Of a DNA stretch of 64,000 nucleotides, positions 40,211 to 49,598 are shown one piece after another. Where the stretch lies: NCBI GenBank assembly GCA_002423585.1, contig DIWS01000012.1, forward strand, positions 62,001 through 126,000, in the 5' to 3' direction. Below the pieces are notes generated by a model. The model did no database searches. It saw only the letters and a list, made by a program, of their open reading frames with translations, and was not told the DNA's origin. Each line of letters starts with the position of its first letter. The first letter of the stretch is position 1. The position numbers were made by a program, and so were the translations under genes. Source of the stretch: Actinobacteria bacterium UBA6100 (GTDB lineage: Bacteria > Actinomycetota > Coriobacteriia > Anaerosomatales > Anaerosomataceae).

Positions 40211-40735
40211 GTGACCCATCCCATGTTCGAGTTCGATCCCGAGGAGATAGACGGCGCCACCATGGAGGCGTTCCGCGCCTTCAAGCGGGCCATGATGCTC
40301 CACCGGCGCCTGCTGATGGCAACCTTCGCCGAAGAGAACATGCACCCGGCCCAGGCGGGCTGTCTGCAGGCGCTCGCCCACCGCGATGGCATGAGCCAGA
40401 GCGACCTCGCCGAGATGCTGCACGTCTCCCGTCCGACCGTCACCACCATGCTCCAGCGGATGGAGAGCGCGGGCGTGATCGAGCGCAGGCCCGATGAGTC
40501 CGACTCGCGCGTCACGCGCGTGTACCTAACCGATGCCGGCCGCGCGCTCGCAGGCCGCATGCACGCCGGCTTCGTGGACATGCTCAACGTCAGCATGGGC
40601 ACGATGTCCGACGCCGATAGAGGCGAGTTCACGCGCATCCTCGGCGCCATCAACGATCACGTCGAGTCGGTGCTCAAGGAGCGCGGCGTCGGCGCCTGGG
40701 CTCATCCCACGCACGGAGAGGAGACCGCACGATGA
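40211..40735 (+). CDS. MarR-family transcriptional regulator
   Basis: A 174-residue MarR repressor. The DNA-binding helix and wing are visible in MSQSDLAEMLHVSRPTVTTMLQRMESAGVIERRPDE (in part) and DSRVTRVYLTDAGRALAG. The GTG at 40211 has GAGGA nine bases upstream. Stop and downstream ABC start overlap (ATGA). It probably controls the ABC exporter in response to a ligand it can bind. Confidence 0.92.
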   Translation: MTHPMFEFDPEEIDGATMEAFRAFKRAMMLHRRLLMATFAEENMHPAQAGCLQALAHRDGMSQSDLAEMLHVSRPTVTTMLQRMESAGVIERRPDESDSRVTRVYLTDAGRALAGRMHAGFVDMLNVSMGTMSDADRGEFTRILGAINDHVESVLKERGVGAWAHPTHGEETAR

Positions 40736-42459
40736 TGCGGCTGTACCGCTATCTCAGGCCCTACTGGAAGCAAGTCGCACTGGTCTCCGCGCTCGTGCTC
40801 GTTCAGGCAATCGCCAACCTGTATCTGCCGGACCTGAACGCGAACATCATCAACGACGGTGTGGCCAAGGGCGACACCGCGTTCATCATGCGCGAGGGCG
40901 GAATCATGCTCGCGGTCACGCTCGTGCTCGGCGTGGTGTCGATCATCTCGGTGTACTGGGGCTCGCGCACCGCGATGGCATTCGGCCGGGACCTGCGCCA
41001 CGCGGTCTTCCACAAGGTGCAGTCCTTCTCGCTCGCCGAGCTCAACACGTTCGGCGCGCCGTCGCTCATCACGCGCACCACCAACGATGTGCAGCAGGTT
41101 CAGATGCTCACGGTGATGGGCTTGAACGTGATGATCATGGCACCGTTCATGGCGATCGGCGGCGTCATCATGGCGGTCCGCCAGGACGCGCCGCTCTCGC
41201 TGCTGATCGTGGTCGTGATCCCGGTACTCGCGGTCTTCCTCGGCGTGGTGATGCGCAACGCGATGCCGCTCTTCCGCAGCATGCAAGGCCGCATCGACCG
41301 CGTGAACCAGGTCATGCGCGAGAAGCTCGCCGGTATCCGCGTGATCCGCGCGTTCGTGCGCAGCGACTACGAGGAGCGCCGCTTCGACGTGGCCAACGTC
41401 GAGCTCTCCGAGACGATGCTCGGCGTGGGCCGGCTGTTCGCGATGGTCATGCCGGCCGTGATGGCCATCTTCAACCTCACGCTCGTGGCCACCATGTGGT
41501 TCGGCGGGTTGCGCATCGACAGCGGGGCGATGCCCATCGGCAACCTCACCGCGTTCCTCACCTACATCTCGCAGATCCTCATGTCGGTGATGATGGCGTC
41601 GCTCATGTTCATCATGGTGCCGCGCGCGCAGGCCTCGGCCGACCGCATCAACGCGGTTCTCGACACCGAGCCCAAGATCGCCGATCCCGCCGAGCCGGTG
41701 ACGCCCGCCGAGACGCGCGGCGTGGTGGAGTTCCGCGACGTGGAGTTCCGCTATCCCGGGGCCCAGGATGCCGTGCTCTGCAGCATCAGCTTCACAGCCG
41801 AACCCGGACAGACCACGGCGGTGGTGGGCAGTACCGGTAGTGGCAAGTCCACGCTCATCAACCTCATCCCGCGCTTCTACGACGTCACCGGCGGCACGCT
41901 CCTGGTCGATGGCGTGGACGTGCGCGACATGACCCAGGCCGAGCTGTGGAGCCGTGTGGGCTTCATCCCGCAGAAGGCGTTCCTGTTCAGCGGCACGGTG
42001 GCCAGCAACCTGCGCTACGGCCGCGAGGACGCCACTGACGCGGAGCTGTGGCACGCGCTCGATGTGGCGCAGGGGAAGGCCTTCGTCTCGGCGATGGAAG
42101 AACAGCTCGAAGCGCCCATCACCCAGGGAGGCACGAACGTCTCGGGCGGCCAGCGCCAGCGCCTGGCGATCGCGCGCGCTCTCGTGAAGCGCCCCGAAGT
42201 GTACGTGTTCGACGACTCCTTCTCGGCGCTCGACTTCAAGACCGACGCGGCGCTGCGCAACGCGCTCGCGCACGACACCGCCGAGGCGACCGTGATCATC
42301 GTCGCCCAGCGCGTGAGCACGATCATGCACGCTGACCGGATCGTCGTGCTTGACGAAGGCACCATCAGCGGAATCGGCACGCACGATGAACTGATGGCCA
42401 CGTGCGAGACATACCGCGAGATCGTCAGAAGCCAGTTGACCGAGGAGGAGGTCGCATGA
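40732..42459 (+). CDS. ABC exporter half-transporter A, degenerate catalytic Glu
   Basis: A 575-residue type IV exporter with six membrane helices and a C-terminal ATPase. Walker A is GSTGSGKST, the signature VSGGQRQRLAIARAL, and Walker B VYVFDDSFSALD. The base next to Walker B is Asp instead of the usual Glu, the usual degenerate site of heterodimeric exporters such as BmrCD or TM287/288. It overlaps the MarR stop and the second half by ATGA, so the two are co-expressed. The substrate is probably a drug or lipid. Confidence 0.93.
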   Translation: MMRLYRYLRPYWKQVALVSALVLVQAIANLYLPDLNANIINDGVAKGDTAFIMREGGIMLAVTLVLGVVSIISVYWGSRTAMAFGRDLRHAVFHKVQSFSLAELNTFGAPSLITRTTNDVQQVQMLTVMGLNVMIMAPFMAIGGVIMAVRQDAPLSLLIVVVIPVLAVFLGVVMRNAMPLFRSMQGRIDRVNQVMREKLAGIRVIRAFVRSDYEERRFDVANVELSETMLGVGRLFAMVMPAVMAIFNLTLVATMWFGGLRIDSGAMPIGNLTAFLTYISQILMSVMMASLMFIMVPRAQASADRINAVLDTEPKIADPAEPVTPAETRGVVEFRDVEFRYPGAQDAVLCSISFTAEPGQTTAVVGSTGSGKSTLINLIPRFYDVTGGTLLVDGVDVRDMTQAELWSRVGFIPQKAFLFSGTVASNLRYGREDATDAELWHALDVAQGKAFVSAMEEQLEAPITQGGTNVSGGQRQRLAIARALVKRPEVYVFDDSFSALDFKTDAALRNALAHDTAEATVIIVAQRVSTIMHADRIVVLDEGTISGIGTHDELMATCETYREIVRSQLTEEEVA

Positions 42460-44504
42460 GCGAGAACACCAAGCCGAACGCGGCCCCCGCACCCGGCGGC
42501 CCCGGGCGCGGCCCCGGTCCGAGCGGCCCGATGATGGGCCCGGGCGGGCACGGACTGATGACAGCCGGGGCCAAGACAAAGGACTTCAAGGGCTCGCTCA
42601 AGCGCCTCGGCGGGTACCTCAAGCCGCACGCCGCCGTGCTGATCGTCGTGCTGCTGCTCACCGTGGCGAGCGTGGCCTGCACGGTCGCGGGTCCGCGCAT
42701 CCTCGGCACGGCCACCAACGCGCTCTTCGAGGGCGTGATCGGCAAGGTCCTGGCCGACCAGCTGCCCGAGGGCACTACCTCCGAGCAGGCGGTGGAGATG
42801 CTGCAGGCCGGCGCCGGGCAGCTGCGTGCCGCAGGCGACGAGACGAAGGCCGAGCAGGCCGAGCAGCTCGCTTCCATGCTGGGCGGCATGGACATCACCG
42901 TGGGGCAGGGCGTGGACTTCGACCTGGTGGCGAAGTGGCTCGCGCTGCTCATCGGCGTGTACGTGCTCGCAGCCCTCTTCGGCTGGGCGCAGGGCTACCT
43001 CATGGCGGGTGTCACCCAGAAGACCGTCTACGGCCTGCGTAAGGAAGTGGACGCGAAGCTCGCGCGGCTGCCGCTCAGGTACTTCGACGACAACTCGCGC
43101 GGCGACACGCTCTCGCGAGTGACCAACGACATCGACAACATCGCACAGACGCTCCAGCAGCAAGCGGCGCAGATCGTCAACTCGGTGCTGACGATCGTCG
43201 GCGTGCTCGGCATGATGCTGTGGATCTCGCCGCTTCTGGCCGGCCTCGCGCTGCTCGTGATCCCCTCCTCGGTGGTGGTGACGATGTTCATCGCCAAGCG
43301 CTCGCAGAAGCAGTTCGCGGCGCAGTGGGCCAAGACGGGCACCTTGAACGGCCACATCGAGGAGATGTTCACTGGGCACAGCGTGGTGAAGGTCTTCGGA
43401 CGCCAGGCCGAGGCGGTGGAGGTGTTCGACCGCGAGAACGAGGGGCTGTACCAGGCGTCGTTCCGCGCGCAGTTCATCTCCGGCACGATCCAGCCGTCGC
43501 TGCACTTCCTCAACAACCTCAACTACGTGGGCGTCGCCGTGATCGGTGGTCTCAAGGTGGCCAACGGCTCGCTCTCGCTCGGCGACGTGCAGGCGTTCAT
43601 CCAGTACTCGCGCCAGTTCACGCAGCCGATCGTGCAGACGGCGTCGGCGGCCAACGTGCTGCAGTCGGCGGTAGCCTCGGCCGAGCGTGTCTTCGAGCTG
43701 CTCGACGCTCCCGAAGAGGTGCTCGAGACCGACGATCCTGTGCACCCGGTGGAGCCGCAAGGCCACGTGGAGTTCAGACACGTGAAGTTCAGCTACTCGG
43801 AGGACAAGCCGCTCATCGAGGACCTGTCACTTGAGGCGTTGCCCGGCCAGACGATCGCGATCGTCGGCCCGACCGGCGCGGGCAAGACCACGCTGGTGAA
43901 CCTGCTGATGCGCTTCTACGAACTCGACGGTGGCGCGATCCTCGTGGACGGCACGGACACGCGCGACATGACGCGCGACGAGCTGCGCCGGCTCTTCGGC
44001 ATGGTGCTGCAGGACACGTGGCTGTTCAAGGGCACCATCCGCGAGAACCTCGCGTACGGACGTGAGGACGCGTCCGAGGACGAGATCATGGCGGCCGCGA
44101 AAGCCGCGCACGTGGACCACTTCGTTCGGACACTCGCCGACGGCTACGACACCGAGCTCAACGACGACAGCTCCAACATATCGGCCGGCCAGCGACAGCT
44201 GCTCACGATCGCGCGTGCGTTCGTGGCCGACCCGCCGGTGCTCATCCTCGATGAGGCCACGAGCTCGGTCGACACGCGTACCGAGGCGCTCATACAGGCC
44301 GCGATGGCACGGCTCATGCAAGGACGCACGAGCTTCGTGATCGCGCACCGCCTCTCGACGATTCGGGACGCGGACCTCATCCTGGTGATGAACGAAGGCG
44401 CGATCATCGAGCAAGGCACGCATACCGAGCTCATGGCAGCGAGTGGTTTCTACTGCGATCTGTACAACAGCCAGTTCTCGGAGGCGTTCGACGAAGCGGT
44501 GTAG
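42456..44504 (+). CDS. ABC exporter half-transporter B
   Basis: A 682-residue partner half-transporter. An unusual N-terminal extension of about 45 residues rich in Pro and Gly (APAPGGPGRGPGPSGPMMG) leads to six membrane helices and the ATPase. An insertion of about 90 residues follows the first helix. Walker A is GPTGAGKTT, signature ISAGQRQLLTIARAF, Walker B VLILDEATSSVDTRTE with canonical Glu. Forms a heterodimer with the upstream half. GAGGAGGAGGT lies before the ATG. Confidence 0.93.
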   Translation: MSENTKPNAAPAPGGPGRGPGPSGPMMGPGGHGLMTAGAKTKDFKGSLKRLGGYLKPHAAVLIVVLLLTVASVACTVAGPRILGTATNALFEGVIGKVLADQLPEGTTSEQAVEMLQAGAGQLRAAGDETKAEQAEQLASMLGGMDITVGQGVDFDLVAKWLALLIGVYVLAALFGWAQGYLMAGVTQKTVYGLRKEVDAKLARLPLRYFDDNSRGDTLSRVTNDIDNIAQTLQQQAAQIVNSVLTIVGVLGMMLWISPLLAGLALLVIPSSVVVTMFIAKRSQKQFAAQWAKTGTLNGHIEEMFTGHSVVKVFGRQAEAVEVFDRENEGLYQASFRAQFISGTIQPSLHFLNNLNYVGVAVIGGLKVANGSLSLGDVQAFIQYSRQFTQPIVQTASAANVLQSAVASAERVFELLDAPEEVLETDDPVHPVEPQGHVEFRHVKFSYSEDKPLIEDLSLEALPGQTIAIVGPTGAGKTTLVNLLMRFYELDGGAILVDGTDTRDMTRDELRRLFGMVLQDTWLFKGTIRENLAYGREDASEDEIMAAAKAAHVDHFVRTLADGYDTELNDDSSNISAGQRQLLTIARAFVADPPVLILDEATSSVDTRTEALIQAAMARLMQGRTSFVIAHRLSTIRDADLILVMNEGAIIEQGTHTELMAASGFYCDLYNSQFSEAFDEAV

Positions 44505-44543
44505 ACCGTCGGCGGCTCCGACCGGAAGGACGAGTGGTCGGGC

Positions 44544-45488
44544 ATGATGTACCTCGCTGCGGTCGGAGGATTCGCGCTGCTGTTCGGCGGCGGTGAGTTC
44601 CTCGTCCGCGGCGCCGTCGCCGTCTCACGCCGTTTCGGGCTCTCCCCGCTGCTCATCGGGATGACCGTGGTGGCCTGGTGCACGTCGGCACCGGAGCTCG
44701 TGGTCAGCCTGGGCGCCGCACTCAAGGGCAGCTCGGACATCGCCGTGGGCAACGTCGTGGGCAGTAACATCTTCAACGTCCTCGGCGTGCTTGGCGCCTC
44801 GGCGGTGATCGCGCCGATCGTGGTCAAGCCGAAGGCGCTGCGCCGCGACACGGGCGTCATGCTCGCTGCCGCCCTCGCGCTCGTGCTCATCGCGCTCACC
44901 GGCGAGATCGGCCGCGTTGCGGGCGCAGTGCTGCTCGTGGCACTCGCAGCGCACGTGATCCACTCCTACCGCACCGAGACCTGCAAGACCTGCCCCTCGG
45001 CGGAGCTTCACGTGCACGAGGCCGAGGAGTTCACCGGGCCGGGTTCGATCGGTGCAGGAATCGGCTACCTCGCACTCGGGCTCGGTGCGCTCATCATCGG
45101 CTCGCAGTTGCTCATCACCGGGGCAACGGATATCGCACGCACCTTCGGTGTGTCCGAGGCGATCATCGGGCTGTCGCTCGTCGCGGTCGGCACGTCGCTG
45201 CCCGAGCTCGCGACGAGTGTGATGGCCGCGCTGCGCGGACACGCGGATGTGGCGGTCGGAAATGTCGTGGGCAGCAACATCTTCAACATCCTCGGCATCC
45301 TCAGCCTGACCGCTCTCGTCCGTCCCATCGGTGTGGCCGCGCATATGGCCTCACTGGACGTATGGGTGATGCTCGCCGTGTGCGTGATGCTCGCGCTGCT
45401 GCTGCTCGTCCGCGGGCGGATCGGGCGCCTCGAAGGCGGCGTCTTCCTCGCGCTCTACGCGGCCTACATGGTGCTGCTCTTCAGCTGA
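44544..45488 (+). CDS. Calcium/sodium antiporter family protein (YrbG-like)
   Basis: A 314-residue protein with about ten helices in two inverted repeats. Each alpha repeat is conserved: VVAWCTSAPELVVSLGAAL with VGNVVGSNIFN, and VAVGTSLPELATSVMAAL with VGNVVGSNIFN. The first repeat has CTS instead of GTS; the Glu ligands are intact. It exchanges Ca or K for Na. A loop in the middle has His/Glu. The start is at the ATG pair at 44544. A hairpin follows the stop. Confidence 0.92.
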   Translation: MMYLAAVGGFALLFGGGEFLVRGAVAVSRRFGLSPLLIGMTVVAWCTSAPELVVSLGAALKGSSDIAVGNVVGSNIFNVLGVLGASAVIAPIVVKPKALRRDTGVMLAAALALVLIALTGEIGRVAGAVLLVALAAHVIHSYRTETCKTCPSAELHVHEAEEFTGPGSIGAGIGYLALGLGALIIGSQLLITGATDIARTFGVSEAIIGLSLVAVGTSLPELATSVMAALRGHADVAVGNVVGSNIFNILGILSLTALVRPIGVAAHMASLDVWVMLAVCVMLALLLLVRGRIGRLEGGVFLALYAAYMVLLFS

Positions 45489-45490
45489 GA

Positions 45491-45528
45491 CACCGGCCGA
45501 GGATCGTGCGGTGTGGCCTCGGCGGGTG
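45491..45528 (+). terminator. Hairpin after the antiporter gene
   Basis: CACC and GCCGAGG pair with CCTCGGC and GGTG around a 14-base loop, each arm with one unpaired G. There is no clear T run, so the extent of termination is uncertain. Confidence 0.45.
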
Positions 45529-45597
45529 AGAGGTACTAGCATGGGTACCCACACCTCGGTTGGCGGGGAGACCCGCCTCGGCTTTCAGGAGCTACTC

Positions 45598-46248
45598 ATG
45601 CACGTCGTCATCGGAGGATACGGGCGCGTCGGGCGGTACCTCGCATCGATGCTCGAGGAGCGCGGCCACTCGGTCGCGGTCATCGATCGAAGCGAGAAGG
45701 CGTTCTCCGTCGCGGGGGCCGACATCCGCGGACGGCGCATCGCCGGCGAGGTCTTCGACCGCGACACGCTGGTGAAGGCGGGCATCGAGCGCGCCGACGG
45801 CTACGCGGCGGTCACGAGCGGCGACAACTCCAACATCGTGAGCGCTCGCATCGCGCGCGAGCGCTTCAACGTGCCCTGCGTGGTGGCGCGCATCTACGAC
45901 CCTCGGCGCGCGGTCATCTACAAGCGCTTCGGCATCCCCACCATCTCCAGCGTGAACTGGTCCAGCAACATGCTGCTCGCGAGCATCCTCGAACCGGATC
46001 TCAAGACCGTGGCGACCTTCGGCGGCGGCGAGGTCGTGGTCATCACTGCCGAGGCCACCACACAGCTCACCGGTCGCACCATCAACGACGTGGGCTACCC
46101 CGGCAAGTTCCACGTGACCACGCTCGTCCGCGACGGCGTGGCCATGCTGCCCGAGCCCCGCACCGAGCTCCACAAGGGCGATCGGCTGAAGATCACCGTG
46201 ACCCGCGACGCGCTCCCGGAGCTCAAGAAGCTCCTGGGGCTGGAATAG
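45598..46248 (+). CDS. TrkA/KtrA-type RCK potassium-uptake regulator A
   Basis: A 216-residue RCK protein. The Rossmann loop is VVIGGYGRVGRYLASMLEERG (in part), with the Asp ligand at IDRSEKAF, and the C-terminal TrkA-C domain begins near residue 130 (VVITAEATTQLTGRTINDVG). Such proteins gate potassium transporters by binding NAD(H), ATP/ADP or c-di-AMP. AGGAG lies six bases before the ATG. No Trk/Ktr membrane subunit is adjacent; a KimA-like permease is. Confidence 0.92.
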   Translation: MHVVIGGYGRVGRYLASMLEERGHSVAVIDRSEKAFSVAGADIRGRRIAGEVFDRDTLVKAGIERADGYAAVTSGDNSNIVSARIARERFNVPCVVARIYDPRRAVIYKRFGIPTISSVNWSSNMLLASILEPDLKTVATFGGGEVVVITAEATTQLTGRTINDVGYPGKFHVTTLVRDGVAMLPEPRTELHKGDRLKITVTRDALPELKKLLGLE

Positions 46249-46258
46249 GAGGCCGAAG

Positions 46259-46978
46259 ATGAAGGTCGTCATCGTCGGCGGCGGCAAGACCGGAGAGTAC
46301 CTCGCCGAGCGGCTGCACAAGAAGCATGCGGTCACGCTGATCGAACAGCGCGCTGAGCGGGTCGAGCACCTCCGCGCGGCGCTACCCGAAGTCGAGTCGC
46401 TCGTGGGCGACGCGTGCGAGCCCTCGGTGCTCGAGAGCGCAGGGACCGGCGAGGCCGACATGGTCATCGCGGTCACCGGAGATGACGAGGACAACCTCGT
46501 GGTGGCCATGCTCACGAAGGTGCTCGAGGGCGGCACGGTCTACGCGCGCGTGAACCACCCGCGCAACGAGTGGCTGTTCGACAAGGCGTGGGGCGTGGAC
46601 GTTGCCGTCTCCTCCCCCGCGATGCTCTACGGCCTGATCGGCCGCGACCTGGTCTTTGGCGACGTGATCCCGCTCCTCGACCTGCGTGCCGACGATGTGG
46701 CGGTCGACGAGGTTCGCCTCCCGGCCGACGCCACAGCGGTGGGCCGAACGCTTGCCGAGGTCGCACTGCCCGCGAACATCACCGTGATGGCGGTGCTCGC
46801 CGCCGAAGGGGGAGTCCGCACGGCACGGGGTGACACGGTCCTCGTGGCGGGCGATCAGCTCCTGCTGCTCGCGCAGGGCGAACTCGACGAACCGGCGGTG
46901 CTCAGCGCGCTCGGCATCACGCCGCCCGACGAAGACCCGACCTCAGCGCAGCAGGGCGAAGAGCCCCACCAGGGGTGA
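46259..46978 (+). CDS. TrkA/KtrA-type RCK potassium-uptake regulator B
   Basis: A 239-residue RCK protein 10 bp after the first, so probably co-transcribed. It has VVIVGGGKTGEYLAERL, a nucleotide-binding TrkA-N domain with AVTGDDEDNLVVAMLTK, and a TrkA-C domain starting near DEVRLPADATAVGRTLAEVAL, then a polar tail ending PTSAQQGEEPHQG. The pair probably forms one hetero-oligomeric gating ring. The gene converges on the potassium permease gene, the stops being eight bases apart. Confidence 0.9.
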   Translation: MKVVIVGGGKTGEYLAERLHKKHAVTLIEQRAERVEHLRAALPEVESLVGDACEPSVLESAGTGEADMVIAVTGDDEDNLVVAMLTKVLEGGTVYARVNHPRNEWLFDKAWGVDVAVSSPAMLYGLIGRDLVFGDVIPLLDLRADDVAVDEVRLPADATAVGRTLAEVALPANITVMAVLAAEGGVRTARGDTVLVAGDQLLLLAQGELDEPAVLSALGITPPDEDPTSAQQGEEPHQG

Positions 46979-46986
46979 CCCGCGCG

Positions 46987-48870
46987 CTACCCACGCTCGC
47001 GCGGCAGCGCGCATGAGTTGGGCGTGCACGGCTCGTTGATGTGATAGGGAACGTCGGTCATGATCACGCCCGGCTCGCCGAAGAGCTGCTGCTTCAGGAT
47101 GAACGACGTCTGGTCGTGGAGCAGCGCATCGCCGATGTTCTCCGGCGCGTACTCGGGCAGTATCACCGTCACCACGTGGTCATTGGTGGGCCGCGGCACC
47201 GCTCTCACGAAGTCCAGGATGGGCGCGATGATCTCCCGGTAGGGTGAATCGATCACGGTGAGGCGCACGCCGAACCCGGCCTTGTCCCACCGTCGCTCGA
47301 AGTCGGCGCGGTTGCCCACGATGTCGACGTAGACCGCCTCCAGCTTGTCGGCATCAAGCGACTTGGCGTAGCGCAACGCCCGGATCAGCCTGCGATCGAT
47401 GTCTTTCACGAGCACGATCACGTGATTGTGCATCCGGTTGTACGACTGCCAGTCGAGGTCGGCGAACTCATCCGGGCGGATCGCCAGTTCCTTGCGCACC
47501 CATTCGTACTGCCGGTGCACCCACAGGAAGTACACCACGATCGCGGGGATGAGCACGAGCACGATCCAGGCGCCGTGCGTGAACTTGGCGATCGCGATCA
47601 CCGCGGTCACGAGCCCTGTGGTGAGCGCACCGGCCGCGTTGATCGCAAGCGAGCGCTGCCAGTTCTCCTCGCGCAGACGCAGGTGGTGGATGACCATACC
47701 GGCCTGCGAGAGCGTGAACGAGCTGAACACGCCCACAGCGTAGAGCGGGATGAGCTTGGTGGTGATGCCGCCGAAGCCCACCAGCAGCGCGATGGCCGCG
47801 AGCGTGAGCAGGATGATGCCGTTGCTGAAGACGAGCCGATGGCCACGGTCGCGCAGCTGGTGAGGCAGGAAGTCGTCAGCGGCCACGAATGATGACAGCC
47901 GGGGGAAGTCGGCGTAGGCGGTGTTAGCCGCCAGCACGAGGATCGCGGCCACGCTCGCCGAGATGACGTAGTACAGCCACCCCGTGCCGAACATCTCACG
48001 CGAGAGTTGGCTTATCACGGTCTCGGTCTCGGAGGGCTGCACGCCGGCGAGCGTGGAGACGAGGGCCACACCGATGAACAGGAACAGAAGGATCCCCGCC
48101 ATCCAGGTGAGCGTTGTGGAGGCGTTCTTGTCCTCCGGGACGCGGAACGCCTGCACGCCGTTGGCGATGGCTTCCACACCCGTCATCGCGGTGCACCCTG
48201 AAGCGAATGCCTTGAGCACGAGGAACAGGCCGAGGGACTGCACGACCTCGACCGGCTCGTGAGGCACGGGAACCGAGAATCCATTGCCGGTTGCGAATCG
48301 CACCAGCCCGACGATCACCATGAAGCCCATGAGCAGGATGAACAGGAACGTGGGACCGGCGAAGAGCGCGCCCGACTCCTTCACGCCCCGCAGGTTGGCG
48401 ATCGCGAGCAGCACAACGAAGCCGATGGCGATCGGCACCGTGTATTCCCGCAGGTTGGGTTGCGCCGAGGTGATCGCAGCCACGGCTGCCGAGATGGAGA
48501 CGGCGACCGTGAGGATGTAGTCGACCAGAAGCGACGCCCCCGCCACCAGGCCCGGGATCGTGCCGAGATTCTCCTTGGCAACGATGTACGAGCCGCCACC
48601 GCCGGGATACTCGCGGATGGTCTGACGGTAAGACAGCACCACGACGACGAGCAGCACGCCGATCGCGATCGCTATCGGCAGGGTGAGGCTGAGCGCGGCG
48701 GTGCCGGCGAGTGCCAGCATGAGCATGATCTCGCCGGGCGCATACGCGACCGAGGACAGGGCGTCGCTCGAGAACACCGCAAGCGCGACCGGGTTGCTGA
48801 GGCGCTGGTGCATCGCCTCGCGGTTATGCAGCGGATCGCCGAGCAGGAAGGTCTTCAGGTTGCGCGCCAT
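46987..48870 (-). CDS. APC-superfamily permease, KimA-like potassium importer
   Basis: A 627-residue protein with about twelve helices and a cytoplasmic C-terminal domain of about 130 residues. The core has SSDALSSVAYAPGEIMLML, YPGGGGSYIVAKENLG, ANLRGVKESG and GVEAIANGVQAF, typical of KimA/KUP-type transporters. KimA proteins import potassium with protons, and some bind c-di-AMP through the C-terminal region. Two TrkA proteins end-to-end with it suggest a potassium-handling locus; direct gating of this permease by them is untested. Confidence 0.88.
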   Translation of the reverse strand: MARNLKTFLLGDPLHNREAMHQRLSNPVALAVFSSDALSSVAYAPGEIMLMLALAGTAALSLTLPIAIAIGVLLVVVVLSYRQTIREYPGGGGSYIVAKENLGTIPGLVAGASLLVDYILTVAVSISAAVAAITSAQPNLREYTVPIAIGFVVLLAIANLRGVKESGALFAGPTFLFILLMGFMVIVGLVRFATGNGFSVPVPHEPVEVVQSLGLFLVLKAFASGCTAMTGVEAIANGVQAFRVPEDKNASTTLTWMAGILLFLFIGVALVSTLAGVQPSETETVISQLSREMFGTGWLYYVISASVAAILVLAANTAYADFPRLSSFVAADDFLPHQLRDRGHRLVFSNGIILLTLAAIALLVGFGGITTKLIPLYAVGVFSSFTLSQAGMVIHHLRLREENWQRSLAINAAGALTTGLVTAVIAIAKFTHGAWIVLVLIPAIVVYFLWVHRQYEWVRKELAIRPDEFADLDWQSYNRMHNHVIVLVKDIDRRLIRALRYAKSLDADKLEAVYVDIVGNRADFERRWDKAGFGVRLTVIDSPYREIIAPILDFVRAVPRPTNDHVVTVILPEYAPENIGDALLHDQTSFILKQQLFGEPGVIMTDVPYHINEPCTPNSCALPRERG

Positions 48871-48942
48871 CTCACTCCCAATCGTTCACCGCAGAGACTG
48901 CACGTAAGGGTACTCCATGCCGGGCGGTGGTGGTGCGTCAGC

Positions 48943-49503
48943 TCACAAGGGATGGTCGTGCAACTCGCGTCGCACACGTCGCCAGTCGGGCACGTGGCGC
49001 GCCAACTCGGCGTAGAAGTCCCGGCCGTGGCCACGTACCCGCAGGTGACACAACTCGTGGAAGATGACGTAGTCGAGTTGTTCGCAGGTCGCCCGGACGA
49101 GAGCGGCGTTGAGCGTGACGCGGCCCGACGCGGCGAGGCTCCCCCACCTCGTGCGCATGACCCGGACGCGCAGGTCGGGCATGCGCTCCCCCGGCCGGGC
49201 GAAGACGCTCCAGCACTCCGTGAGCCGCTCGGCGAACAGCGCTCGTGCCCGCGCGATCTCCTCGGCGGTGAGCGGTCCGGCCGAGCGTTCCGCACGATCG
49301 ACCGCCTCGGCCTGCTTGCGGACGACCCACGCGGCGCGCTCGCGCACAAAGGAGGTGATGCGCCGTTCCGGCAGCCAGCGCGGCGCGCGCACGCACACGC
49401 TGCCGTCCGCCGCGACGCTCATCGCGATGGTGCGGCGATCGCTGCGAACGACGGTGTAGGCGATGCTGCGCCCCTCGGCGCTGATGCGATGCTCCCCGGC
49501 CAT
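48943..49503 (-). CDS. YgjP/SprT-like zinc metalloprotease
   Basis: A 186-residue YgjP-type (DUF45) protein. The N-terminal beta-rich region and RWLPERRITSFVRERAAWV precede the zinc motif YVIFHELCHLRVRGHGRDFY, in which HExxH and a later His and Asp are plausible ligands. TRWGSLAASGRVTLN is another family mark. The enzyme is possibly cytoplasmic. I selected the ATG at 49503; a GTG-type or upstream ATG at 49560 would add 19 residues, with no strong ribosome-binding site for either. Confidence 0.88.
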   Translation of the reverse strand: MAGEHRISAEGRSIAYTVVRSDRRTIAMSVAADGSVCVRAPRWLPERRITSFVRERAAWVVRKQAEAVDRAERSAGPLTAEEIARARALFAERLTECWSVFARPGERMPDLRVRVMRTRWGSLAASGRVTLNAALVRATCEQLDYVIFHELCHLRVRGHGRDFYAELARHVPDWRRVRRELHDHPL

Positions 49504-49543
49504 CGGCGAAGCATAGCAGGATGCGGCCACCGAAGGAGCAGGC

Positions 49544-49573
49544 GCCCCGGCCACCCGCATGGGCGACCGGGGC
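49544..49573 (-). terminator. Hairpin after pspA
   Basis: GCCCCGG pairs with CCGGGGC, plus inner CCC/GGG pairs, in the gap between the PspA stop and the YgjP-like gene. No T run follows on the minus strand, so the strength is unclear. Confidence 0.45.
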
Positions 49574-49598
49574 GTGAAGGCGGTCGTGCCGCAAGAAC

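Noticed and set aside
40702..43781. Minus-strand open frames of about 590-625 codons
   Set aside because: Antisense to the two ABC exporter halves, which have intact ATPase motifs. The minus products are His/Arg/Glu low complexity.
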